NCBI GenBank assembly: GCA_024402895.1
Contig: JAKSSX010000002.1
Span: forward strand, 43,502 to 107,501
Direction of reading: 5' to 3'
Source of the DNA: Candidatus Saccharimonadota bacterium
GTDB lineage: Bacteria > Patescibacteriota > Saccharimonadia > Saccharimonadales > Saccharimonadaceae
DNA: 64,000 nucleotides
The notes beneath the pieces are model-generated. The model had not been told where the DNA came from. It did no database searches and worked only from the letters and a program-made list of their open reading frames with translations. Of the stretch, positions 32,532 to 42,300 are shown one piece after another. Both the position numbers and the translations under genes were made by a program. The stretch's first letter is position 1. The number at the start of each line of letters is the position of its first letter.

Positions 32532-32560
32532 ATTATATCAAATTTTTGTGATTTTGTCAA
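32532..32560 (-). promoter_or_regulatory. Perfect consensus promoter of the 32285 operon
   Basis: TTGACA (32555-32560), exactly 17 bp, and TATAAT (32532-32537). The transcript should start near 32525, leaving a 240-nt leader. The 352-bp gap between 32286 and 32637 is filled by this leader and the promoter of the plus-strand 32638 gene (TATAAT at 32622-32627). Confidence 0.9.
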
Positions 32561-32637
32561 TAGTATTTCATAGTCGTTTACTTTAAGCGTTTTTATTTTA
32601 TACATAAGCGTATTAACATGATATAATCATAAGTAAT

Positions 32638-33144
32638 ATGGGTTTAAATTTTAAGCTAATTAAGCGCACAACTAACACTACTACCTCTGACGTGGCACAC
32701 AGTACTGGTTATGCTGGCGTTAGTAATGGCGGTAATTTTGGATCCAGTGATAACACAACATTTTCCGAAAGACAGCAAATTGAGCAGAACCGTAAGCTAG
32801 TTCAGGGATATCGCAACGCACGGGTCGCTAATGGCGTAAATAGGATGCCAAAAGCTCAGACTTATGAGCAGGAAATGGCTATGCGCGCAGCAATGGCGGC
32901 GATTGAGCGTGGTCAGCGCGATTCTGGCGTATCGAAGAAACAGGAGTTTAATAATAGATTAGAGCGTGGCGGTCTACAGAAGTACGATACGCGCACGAGA
33001 CAAAATAATACCATTAACCGTACAGCGCAGGCGGGTGGACAGCTAAGTAATAGGCAGACGGCAGCGCAGACGCGTGCGGCGAGAGCGGAGAGATTCGCGG
33101 CGCCGGCAAGGCCAACACCCAAAACTGGCGGATTTGGAAGATAA
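32638..33144 (+). CDS. Basic, probably disordered cytoplasmic protein of unknown function
   Basis: The 168-residue protein has no signal or membrane segment. It is rich in Arg, Asn, Gln, Gly, Thr and Ala, with a helical middle (about 45-110, YEQEMAMRAAMAAIERGQR) and a low-complexity basic tail ending in KTGGFGR. I recognise no family. TATAAT ends 10 nt before the ATG and no Shine-Dalgarno sequence is seen, so the leader is only a few bases. A terminator follows directly. The composition would allow nucleic-acid binding, but nothing proves it. Confidence 0.6.
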   Translation: MGLNFKLIKRTTNTTTSDVAHSTGYAGVSNGGNFGSSDNTTFSERQQIEQNRKLVQGYRNARVANGVNRMPKAQTYEQEMAMRAAMAAIERGQRDSGVSKKQEFNNRLERGGLQKYDTRTRQNNTINRTAQAGGQLSNRQTAAQTRAARAERFAAPARPTPKTGGFGR

Positions 33145-33170
33145 AAAAATACCCCCTTTCGGGGGATTTT

Positions 33171-33172
<2 letters not shown>
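33143..33172. terminator. Intrinsic terminator between convergent genes
   Basis: CCCCC-TTTC-GGGGG with flanking A and T runs serves the 32638 gene and overlaps the end of prfA. Confidence 0.9.
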
Positions 33173-34196
<1,024 letters not shown>

Positions 34197-34236
34197 TACT
34201 TATATTTTACAATATTTTTTCGAGTGGCGCTAGTGA

Positions 34237-35154
34237 TTATAGCTTGTTTGCAGAGGTAATGATTTCGACTGGGACGTCGCCGACAATTGGAGTTGATAGA
34301 ACTGGATAAGGATAGCCGCAGAGTTTCCAGCCGTCGCCGTTTTTCTTTAGGATATAGCGATAGATTTTTGAAACATAGCCATCTCTTTGAGAAATGAAGC
34401 CGTAGTAATAGCCGCTCTTGGTAGTTTTGCCACTTCCCTTGCTAAAGCCGTTCATGGCGGCGCCATAGCCTGCAAGGAGGTAGTTGTATGGGTCAGTTTC
34501 GGCGTTCTGAGTAAATTCACCCGTGAATGGAGAGGCTAGGTCCTTCATGACGACCATGTGGCTAGCAATCTCATCAGCAGTTAGCTTCTCATAGAGCTTA
34601 TTAATGGCGAGACCAATATAACCGTCGGTAGCCTTGATAGTAATATTGAAGGCTTCGTCTTCGGTAATTTCATAGCTTAGAGTATAATGAGGGTCCTTGA
34701 TTGGAAGCTTGTATTTGAGTGGATATTTCTCGTACTCGGTTTTGCCGAATTCAGTTTCCATTGCGCTAACTTGCGCCGAAATAGCATTAAACTCGCTTAT
34801 GTGCTTTTTTGCGTAGGCGACACCGGTATCATTAGCGGCTGTGAGCTGACCAAAAATCACACTGCCGGAGTCTTCGTTCCTGATTTCAACGTTTTCTTCT
34901 AGAGTTTTGAAGTTTTCAAATTCTACCTTAACAGCATATTTACCTGGCTCAAGATAAGCGTCGCCGTTATTTGGGACTTTTTCACCATTAAACGTTACCG
35001 TGCTAGCAAATGGAGCATACAGAATCGTAACCTTCACCTTGCCGATGCGACCGATAATCGTGGAGACGGAATAGATAATGATTAATATTAAGACTGCAAA
35101 AACAGCGATAATTCCGAGTCTAACCGATGTACTTCTTTTTCTTTCTCTGTCCAT
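34237..35154 (-). CDS. Membrane-anchored extracellular protein with a PEGA-like segment
   Basis: The 305-residue protein has a basic start, a membrane helix (about 13-35), then a beta segment with FASTVTFNGEKVPNNGDAYLEPGKYAVKVEFENFKT that resembles a PEGA domain (about 42-85), and a larger unknown extracellular domain. PEGA domains occur in surface proteins of bacteria and archaea. The ATG lies 5 nt beyond the stop of the wall hydrolase gene with AGGGA upstream, so both are in one operon and may act together on the wall. Confidence 0.65.
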   Translation of the reverse strand: MDRERKRSTSVRLGIIAVFAVLILIIIYSVSTIIGRIGKVKVTILYAPFASTVTFNGEKVPNNGDAYLEPGKYAVKVEFENFKTLEENVEIRNEDSGSVIFGQLTAANDTGVAYAKKHISEFNAISAQVSAMETEFGKTEYEKYPLKYKLPIKDPHYTLSYEITEDEAFNITIKATDGYIGLAINKLYEKLTADEIASHMVVMKDLASPFTGEFTQNAETDPYNYLLAGYGAAMNGFSKGSGKTTKSGYYYGFISQRDGYVSKIYRYILKKNGDGWKLCGYPYPVLSTPIVGDVPVEIITSANKL

Positions 35155-35159
35155 ATTCC

Positions 35160-37157
35160 CTACTTTTTGTGGAACCAGCGAACTGGGTTTCCATTACCGT
35201 CTTTTATGATAGCCTCAGTGCCAGCCATTGGAGCACGCGCGTATGTGTCGCCAGTAGAAGAATAAGAAGCTGAAGCAATGTGGCTACCGAAACCTTCAAT
35301 TGTGCCGGCATAGACATAAGTATGGCCACAATTCGATAGATATGTGCTCGAACAGTGAGTAAACGCAACATCACCCGGCGTTAACTGAGCTTCGTCAGAA
35401 ATCGGAGAATTCCAGTCACTGTTTACCATTTCCCACTGATCTGGATGGTCCTTAATGTACGGCATCTGACCGTAAGTTACACTACTCATGTAGCCACTTC
35501 CGGTATTATAATCTGGATCAAAACCACTTTCGTTTAGGAGAGTCGAAACAAAACCGCCACAGTCAATACCTGGAACACCATTAACAGAACCACCAATATA
35601 GCCACGGCCGGTGCTCGAGCGCTCGGCAACTACATCTGCATAATCAGGCATGCGGTCAGTATAAGGAGCATCGTGATGCTCTGGCCAAGCATAGCGCAAG
35701 ATATAGCCAGCAAGATCGTTACTGGTGTTACTACAACTACTACCCGTAGCGGAAGTACCGCCGATAGCGGCATACTTAACGAAAGTACCGAAGTTCATAG
35801 AAACAGAGGATGAATCATATACGCCATCCGCGACAAACCTACCTGGCCAGTTAGGGTCCATTGTTTCGGTATGAGCGGGATCGCGCCTTGCGTCGAAGCG
35901 GTTCATAACATACGCGGAGCCCTCACCCCAGTTAGCCTCTTCCTGAGAAAAGCCCATGGCGAGCGCCTTATTCTTATATTGAGATGCAGTACCGTTGTAG
36001 TGGAAGAAGAGGGATTTTACGCCTTCATCGCTCTGTGGGTCAAGACCATAGCTATTAATCATGTTTACGACAACAGACGCAGCAATATCAGTTTGCCTTG
36101 CGAACTCCTCGTCGGTTATCGGACCAGCTGGAAGGAAGGCGTTCGAGTTACTGCCGCCACCAGTATATGAATAGAGCTGATATAGGCCCTGACCGTTGCT
36201 TGGATTACTCTTTCGGAGGCCATACTCTGCACTATGTAATGTAGCAAGCGTTTGCCATTTTAGACCATATTTCTGAGCAGCTGCCTCATAGACAGCTTTT
36301 TGTGATTCGATAGTCTGAAGCTCGCTGTCGGTCCATACTGCCTGGCCGTCATAGTTCTTATTATCGCCAGCCGTTGCAGTACTGCCACCATTGCCATCGC
36401 CTCCCCAGCTGTTAGTCATAGCAGTCTTAAGCATATCCACGAAAGCAGTGACACCGTCCGGCGACAAATGGACTCCGAGACCATCAGAGTTATTAATATA
36501 TCTATCTTGATCACTGGAAGCCATCGCAGCCCAGTCCGCAACAGTAACATTACCCTTGGTTGCAGCAAAGCTTCTCATCCTCTCAGCTGCAGAAGTATAA
36601 TCAGATGGGCTGTTAAGTTTGTATGGAGTAACGAGAAGAATCTTAGTCTTATCGCCGACAGTCGTGACAAGATTCTCGAGAGCAGTATTAGTTACCGTGC
36701 TCGGTAAATTAGTACCAAGTGCAAAGATTAAGAACTCGCGCATAAGCATCTTTTCTACGAGCTTAGCTGCGATTGTAATGCCATCATGGTTATCGCCGGA
36801 ACCATCAGTGAACTTCTTGCTATGTAAAATAAGTTTATAGGTAGTGCCGTCAAGCTCCTTATCCTCGCCATCAATGCCTGGGTAAGCAGCCTGCATATCA
36901 CCGTAGACCTGCTCTGAGAGAGAGTCACCGATATAAGTAATATTCATACCGACAAGAGAGGAATTTGTCTTACAGTTATCATCCTCCGGGTCATAGAACA
37001 TGATATTATTTGCCGCAAACTTGTCGAGATTTTCCTCACTGAGTGCAGTCGCTATTGAAGTACTAAAACATAAAGTAATAGCTAAAGACATGCAGAGCGT
37101 AACAGAAAGCATACGTTTTACTCGCATCAAGAAACCCACTCTGTTTTTTATTGACAT
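35160..37157 (-). CDS. Secreted three-domain cell-wall hydrolase: SGNH, lysozyme-like and NlpC/P60- or CHAP-like domains
   Basis: TATAAT ends exactly 6 nt before ATG 37157 (MSIKNRVGF), which gives 665 residues and a signal peptide ending near residue 40. An SGNH domain follows (about 70-240) with GDSLSEQ, the ALGTN block and VHLSPDG. Next, at about 275-440, is a lysozyme/transglycosylase-like domain with KYGLKWQTLATLHSAEYGLR and a probable catalytic Glu, plus NGQGLYQLYSY. The C-terminal peptidase-like domain (about 500-665) has the Cys in IDCGGFV, LTPGDVAF and the His in CGHTYVYAG. Together these could deacetylate glycan, cut it and cut the peptide. The protein could attack the organism's own wall or that of a host. 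Confidence 0.75.
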   Translation of the reverse strand: MSIKNRVGFLMRVKRMLSVTLCMSLAITLCFSTSIATALSEENLDKFAANNIMFYDPEDDNCKTNSSLVGMNITYIGDSLSEQVYGDMQAAYPGIDGEDKELDGTTYKLILHSKKFTDGSGDNHDGITIAAKLVEKMLMREFLIFALGTNLPSTVTNTALENLVTTVGDKTKILLVTPYKLNSPSDYTSAAERMRSFAATKGNVTVADWAAMASSDQDRYINNSDGLGVHLSPDGVTAFVDMLKTAMTNSWGGDGNGGSTATAGDNKNYDGQAVWTDSELQTIESQKAVYEAAAQKYGLKWQTLATLHSAEYGLRKSNPSNGQGLYQLYSYTGGGSNSNAFLPAGPITDEEFARQTDIAASVVVNMINSYGLDPQSDEGVKSLFFHYNGTASQYKNKALAMGFSQEEANWGEGSAYVMNRFDARRDPAHTETMDPNWPGRFVADGVYDSSSVSMNFGTFVKYAAIGGTSATGSSCSNTSNDLAGYILRYAWPEHHDAPYTDRMPDYADVVAERSSTGRGYIGGSVNGVPGIDCGGFVSTLLNESGFDPDYNTGSGYMSSVTYGQMPYIKDHPDQWEMVNSDWNSPISDEAQLTPGDVAFTHCSSTYLSNCGHTYVYAGTIEGFGSHIASASYSSTGDTYARAPMAGTEAIIKDGNGNPVRWFHKK

Positions 37158-37163
37158 ATAGTT

Positions 37164-37169
37164 ATTATA
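37164..37169 (-). promoter_or_regulatory. -10 element 6 nt upstream of the wall-hydrolase start
   Basis: TGCTATAAT on the minus strand is followed by AACTAT and ATG. There is no Shine-Dalgarno sequence, and the next in-frame ATGs lie inside the signal peptide. Confidence 0.65.
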
Positions 37170-37231
37170 GCACAAGCAAAATAGCGGCCGGAGTAGAGTT
37201 TTTAGCGAAATTTGCTATAATTTTCCCTAGC

Positions 37232-37308
37232 GGATCTTTAGCTCAGTTGGCTAGAGCGCACGATTCACATTCGTGAGGTCACTGGTTCGAACCCAGTAAG
37301 ATCCACCA
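37232..37308 (+). tRNA. tRNA-Val(CAC)
   Basis: A full cloverleaf with encoded CCA: GGATCTT with AAGATCC, D arm GCTCAGTTGGCTAGAGC, anticodon stem CACGA/TCGTG with loop TTCACAT (anticodon CAC), T loop TTCGAAC. An extended -10 (TGCTATAAT at 37213-37221) precedes it. Its last 13 bases, TAAGATCCACCAA, recur at 39337-39349. Confidence 0.95.
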
Positions 37309-37309
37309 A
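37297..37309 (+). repeat. Left copy of a 13-bp direct repeat at the tRNA-Val 3' end (att-like)
   Basis: TAAGATCCACCAA ends the tRNA and recurs exactly at 39337-39349. The pair encloses 2.04 kb with one surface-protein gene. Confidence 0.55.
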
Positions 37310-37320
37310 AACCAAGAAGA

Positions 37321-37342
37321 AATACCCAAGGGGTATTTTTTT
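37321..37342 (+). terminator. Intrinsic terminator after tRNA-Val
   Basis: AAATACCC and GGGGTATTT with a 2-base centre, followed by T residues. Confidence 0.8.
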
Positions 37343-37347
37343 GTTGA

Positions 37348-37464
37348 TTATGCAGCAAAAGCAAAACTAGAGAAATTCTAGTCAACGACACTAATGAATT
37401 AGACGAAATGCTAGAAAAGGCAAAAAGCGAAGCTGAAAGCCTAGACGAATTCTGTCAATATTAA
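37348..37464 (+). pseudogene. Possible ORF remnant between tRNA-Val and the beta-helix gene
   Basis: A frame open from 37348 to the TAA at 37464 encodes NELDEMLEKAKSEAESLDE and ends FCQY. It has no plausible start with a ribosome site. The helical acidic C-terminal piece looks like the end of a small protein. It lies inside the tRNA-flanked segment, where remnants of integrated DNA often occur. Chance is possible. Confidence 0.25.
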
Positions 37465-37493
37465 AAATCCCCGGCGCTTTGCTGGGGATTTCT
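37463..37493. terminator. Intrinsic terminator of the beta-helix gene
   Basis: AAATCCCC and GGGGATTT arms with GC inside pair, with T runs on the minus strand. It lies 20 nt past the stop at 37513. Confidence 0.8.
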
Positions 37494-37512
37494 GTTATTT
37501 ATTGCGAGTAGA

Positions 37513-39255
37513 TTACTTCTTTTTGTTGACCGCGACTAGGATTGCACCTAAGATTACTGCATTAGCAAGATAGATTACCGGGCCGGCATCGTAGGTCTTC
37601 GGAAGCTCGATGAATTCTGGAGTTTCTTCGGCCTCGATGATTACCGCCCAACTAGCGAGCTCGAAATCTTGCGGGAAGCCAGAATGTTTGTAAATTTGCT
37701 CGCCGTCTTTCGAGATGGTTAGTGTACCTTCTTCGAACGAATATTCAATACCATCGAGAATATCGACACCGTCACTTGCGCAGAGCGTGTCGATTTCAGC
37801 ATCATACCAGACTAGAGTTGCACCGTTGAGGTTTAGTGTATCCGAAAGTTTGGCCGCATTTTCATCCAAGCCAGCGAAGGGATTGTAACTATTGTTTGAG
37901 AACATCGAAACATTGGCCGTTTTGGAGATTTCAACTGAGCCGAAGTAGTCGTCTTCGTAGTAACTATGACCGCCAATCACCTGAGTATCGGAGAATGCAT
38001 AGGCTAGGACTTTTGCGTTATCAAGGATCGAGATATTACCGTAGGAACTATCAACGTAATAACTAATGCCGGCACCAATCGCTGCGCCACCGAAGCCCTT
38101 GCTCGTGACATTGCCATAGGCTGCCACATCTGCGTTACCAGAGATTTCAATGTTGCCACTTGCGCGATCGATAATTGCGTCGCCTTCAGACTCGTCATAT
38201 CTAATATCTGCGACCGAGCCATCATTACCACCGCCGATGCCAGCTGCTGCGCCCGCCGCCTTTGCGACAACTTTTGCGGAGCCGGAAATTGCGATGGAAT
38301 TGATATTACCATTGTCGCCACCACCGATACCTGCACCGCCCCAACGACCAGAAGATTCGCCAGTTCCGTTTGCCGTGACATTTGCGTCACCGTCGATTAC
38401 GACGCTGGACATATGCGTGTTTGCACCGGATCCGATACCTGCGCCGTCATTGCCGCCAGTTGCGACTATTGTGCCACCATGAATCTCGACGCCCATGTCG
38501 GCTTTTGAGAAACCATAGCCGTAAGCGCCGCCCATCGTGCCACCAGCGCCAATACCTGCACCGCCACCAGTCTCGGAGTTCACTTCACCCGCACCACCGG
38601 TCGCAGTAATTGAGCCGCCATTGATGGTTACTTTGCCGCTTTCAGTAACAATAGTAGTTGCGCTAGTATTGCGCGAAGCACTCGTGCCGCCCGTACCGAT
38701 GCCAGCACCAGAAGCATAGTTTCCGTCTTTCGCCTGACCGCCAGTTGCGATAATTTCGCCGCTTTCGATAATAATTTCGCCGCAGCTCGCGTCGCGCACC
38801 TCAGTATTAGCATTATTGATTCGCTCGTAAGCTGCACCGTTACCACCAATGCCAGCGCCTGCGCCAGAAGCGGTCAGATTTTTGCTTGTATATTTGATAC
38901 CCTCGCCACCAATAGCAGTCAATTTGCCCTCGCCCGAGATTGTTAAAGTAGCACCTTTAGCAACATAGATAGCTGCGTAGCCCGGCGCACCTTTGAGGTA
39001 GTTTTCGCCTTCAAGCACGAGCGTAACATTTTCGCCTGCTGGAATCGTGATGGCTGGACCACTAGTCGACTCGATATTAACATTACTCAAAGTATGCGTT
39101 TCGCTACTATCGAGCGTCACCGCCGCGGACTGACCCGCCAAAGTCATAGCATGCGCGCTAGGCAAATATGGTGCCACAAAATTCGCCACAGACGACAAAA
39201 GAACCGCCGCGCTTATAATTTTTGAGCCATTCTCGCAAAATAGCCGCTTTTTCAT
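37513..39255 (-). CDS. Surface protein with a right-handed beta-helix-like Gly-rich repeat domain and LPKTY anchor
   Basis: AAGGAG 9 nt upstream supports ATG 39255. The 580-residue protein has a signal peptide (about 1-40), then a domain of repeated strands with at least seven GAGIG(G/T/A) turns (about 110-420), the pattern of large polysaccharide-binding beta-helix proteins, and a C-terminal segment with VYTISKDGEQI-like strands. The end has ELPKTYDAG, a membrane helix and NKKK, a sortase-like signal with Tyr in place of Gly. It probably displays carbohydrate-binding repeats on the wall. It sits between repeats of the tRNA-Val 3' end. The extended -10 TGCTATAAT lies at 39294-39302. Confidence 0.75.
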   Translation of the reverse strand: MKKRLFCENGSKIISAAVLLSSVANFVAPYLPSAHAMTLAGQSAAVTLDSSETHTLSNVNIESTSGPAITIPAGENVTLVLEGENYLKGAPGYAAIYVAKGATLTISGEGKLTAIGGEGIKYTSKNLTASGAGAGIGGNGAAYERINNANTEVRDASCGEIIIESGEIIATGGQAKDGNYASGAGIGTGGTSASRNTSATTIVTESGKVTINGGSITATGGAGEVNSETGGGAGIGAGGTMGGAYGYGFSKADMGVEIHGGTIVATGGNDGAGIGSGANTHMSSVVIDGDANVTANGTGESSGRWGGAGIGGGDNGNINSIAISGSAKVVAKAAGAAAGIGGGNDGSVADIRYDESEGDAIIDRASGNIEISGNADVAAYGNVTSKGFGGAAIGAGISYYVDSSYGNISILDNAKVLAYAFSDTQVIGGHSYYEDDYFGSVEISKTANVSMFSNNSYNPFAGLDENAAKLSDTLNLNGATLVWYDAEIDTLCASDGVDILDGIEYSFEEGTLTISKDGEQIYKHSGFPQDFELASWAVIIEAEETPEFIELPKTYDAGPVIYLANAVILGAILVAVNKKK

Positions 39256-39336
39256 CTCCTTCACTCCTTCCAAAGAGATTATTTCTTAGGATTATTATAG
39301 CATAAGCACAAACTTTTTCCGAGTGACATTTAGTAC

Positions 39337-39349
39337 TAAGATCCACCAA
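39337..39349 (+). repeat. Right copy of the tRNA-Val 3'-end repeat (att-like)
   Basis: TAAGATCCACCAA matches the tRNA-Val end exactly but has no tRNA body upstream, so this is a fragment, not a gene. Confidence 0.55.
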
Positions 39350-39350
39350 G

Positions 39351-39380
39351 AAAAAGCCACGTCTTTCGACGTGGTTTTTT
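39351..39380. terminator. Intrinsic terminator of the 1855-residue surface protein gene
   Basis: AAAAAGCCACGTC and GACGTGGTTTTTT pair over a TTTC loop. It lies 13 nt past the stop at 39393. Confidence 0.9.
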
Positions 39381-39392
39381 CTTTGTGGCTTT

Positions 39393-42300
39393 TTACCAAG
39401 GACGAGGGACCGATGATGGGACGCCGGTGAATATGCCAGTTTGCGACGTTAGTGCGGTTGTATCCCAGTTTTTAAGTGGCTCAAGTGTGGTAATTTTGCT
39501 ATCGTTTTTGAACATGTAATCCATTTTTTTGACCTTGCTCGTATCCCAATCGGCTAATGGATTTAGTGAAGCGAGCTTATAGTTACAACTGAACATGTAT
39601 GACATATTCGTAACATTCGATGTATTCCATCCTTCGAGACCAGCAAGAGACACGTTTCCATAATTGTTTTCAAACATATTTGACATATCTGTTACTTTAC
39701 TTGTATCCCATTTCCCTAGACCAGCAAGCGAGGCGAGAGATGAGTTATTGCGGAACATATAACTCATATTTGTAACATTCGATGTATTCCATTTTTCTAA
39801 CCCATCAAGAGAGGTGAGCTTAGTATTTCCACCGAACATGTTAGACATATTTACAACATTACTGATATTCCAGTTCGCAATAGGCTTAAGCGAAGTCAAC
39901 CCACTATCACCATTAAACATAGATGACATATCCGTAACATTCCCAGTATCCCAATTCTCGAGATCATTCAGTGAAGATAGAATAGTATTTCTCTCAAACA
40001 TTTTGCTCATATTAGTAACCTTAGACGTGTTCCAATTTGCTATTGGACTAAGCGACGTTAAATTACTATTACTACTGAACAGTGCTGTCATTTTAGTTAT
40101 ATTACTCGTATCCCAGCCCGATATAGGTTCAAGCGAGGTTAAGCTAGAATTCTCATAAAACATTCCAGACATATTAGTAACCCGAGGCAAATTCCAATTT
40201 CTTACAGCTTCAATAGACGCATTAGCAGAAGCGCCGCCGAATATATAATATATCGTACTCACCTTAGACGTATTCCAGTTTTCAAGACCGTCCAGTGAAG
40301 CAATTTTCGAAGCACCTAAGAAGGCTGCCGATAAGTTGGAAACATTTGATGTGTCCCAGTTAGACAACGGCTTAAGTGAAGTTATTCTTGAGGCTCCATC
40401 AAATATATTTTTCATATTATAAACCTTAGAAACATTCCAGTTTGCCAAAGCGTCAAGCGTAGTTGTTTTATTTGATTCAAAAGCAAATGACATATCCGTA
40501 ACATTCGACGTATCCCAATCTTCTAGACCTTCAAGAGTATTAAGGCTTAAGCCGGCAAATGTTATCGACAAATCTGTCACTTTCGAGGTATTCCATTTAG
40601 CAAGAGGCTTAAGCGAAGTAAGAGTCGAGCCTGTCGCAAAAGCGTAATGCTGTATATACCCATAATCGCTACCCACATAAGTATGATCCCCCACCGCCGA
40701 CCCATTCATGAACGTACCTGTCATATAACTAACATTTTCAGTATTCCAATTCGCTATCGGATCAAGCGATTCAATTTTTGGATTGCGAGCAAATAGCCAC
40801 GACATATTTACAACTTTCGAAGTGTCCCAGTTCTCGAGGCCTGCAAGCGAAGTTATATTCATTTGATAACGTGCCTCACTTGAACCAGTATTTCCACAGA
40901 ACATATAGCTCATATTTCTTATATTGCTAGTATTCCATTTAGCAAGTGGCTCAAGAGAGGTAAGTTTATTATTTTCTTGGAACATATACGACGTATCAGT
41001 AACATTGCTTATATCCCAATCGGCTAGAGGTTCAAGGGAAGCAATGTTCATACTAATAGAACTCGATGATCCTTTATCACCAGAGAACATATAGCTCATA
41101 TTCGTAACCTTGCCGGTATTCCATTTTTCTAGGCCCTTTAAGCTAGTAAGCATAGAATTTCCATAGAACATATTAGACATATTAGTTACATTGCTCGTAT
41201 CCCAGTTCGCCAATGGCTCAAGAGAGGTAATACTCATGCTAGGTTGATACGTAGAGTTAGTACCCTTGAACATAAAGCCCATATTCTTAACACTGCTCGT
41301 ATCCCAGTTCGCTAATGGCTCAAGAGAGGTAATACTATGATCGAAGAAGAACATATTTGACATATTTTCCACACCACTCGTATTAATCTCCGCGAGAACA
41401 TCTATAGAGGAGAGACTATCGAGATGAGAGAACATGTAGGAAGAGTTTTTATTCATCTTTAGTTCACCCGCATCGGAATACAGATAAATTACGCCACCCT
41501 CGTCACTATTGTCATACCAAGCATAAATAGGAATGTCAGAGGTAGGGTCAGATATAATCCGCGCTTCATTCTCTTGGTCAAGAGACATAGTGTTCGCCAT
41601 AACTATACTTTTTATAGCATTATTTGTCGTATTAAATGACGTGTTACTCTGACCAGTAAGCTCTTTTAAGGCGGCATTAACTGCCGAGCCAGTACTAAAA
41701 GTGGCTGCACCAGCTTTTTTGACCTCCCCTTCCATGCTCTTTTCTATAGATACCTTAGTCCATGCCGCACGAAGCTTAACATCTTCGAAGCTAAGCCTAA
41801 AATAATCATCATTTATATACGCGTGGTCACCTTCAGAAACAACCCAACCGTAGAAATTATATCCATTACAGACCGGTACTTCTTCAGATTTCTCAACTAC
41901 CGTATATGGGAGGTATTTTTTAACTTCTGGATTATTCCCTGCTGCATTTGCGCAATTAGCTGGTAGATTCGAGTCATAAGTAACACTAACGTTGTTTTTT
42001 AGTACTGGACTATTATTGGTTTTAATATTTTCATCCGAAGCGCCGTCTATTTTTGTTACAACCGCACTACTTTTATTTGTCGGCATAAAGATATCGTCAA
42101 ACGATTCAATAGACGACTCGTCTTTAATCTTAAGATCGACACTCATTTTCGCGGAACTACCGGAAATTAATTGCCCATTCATGTTCCAAGATACTACAGG
42201 ATCAGCCTTATTGTAGCTCAACGACACGTCACCTAACGTAGTGTTAATGCTATCTTCAATTAACGTCCAATAATCGCCATCAATAACGCTATCAAGAGAA

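Noticed and set aside
39331..39349. A second tRNA gene at the TAAGATCCACCAA copy
   Set aside because: No D arm, anticodon arm or T arm lies upstream; only the 3' end is present.
39393..41450. Regularly spaced repeats suggesting a CRISPR array
   Set aside because: They are in-frame coding repeats (DUF285 type) of varying sequence, not identical repeats with unique spacers, and no cas genes are near.
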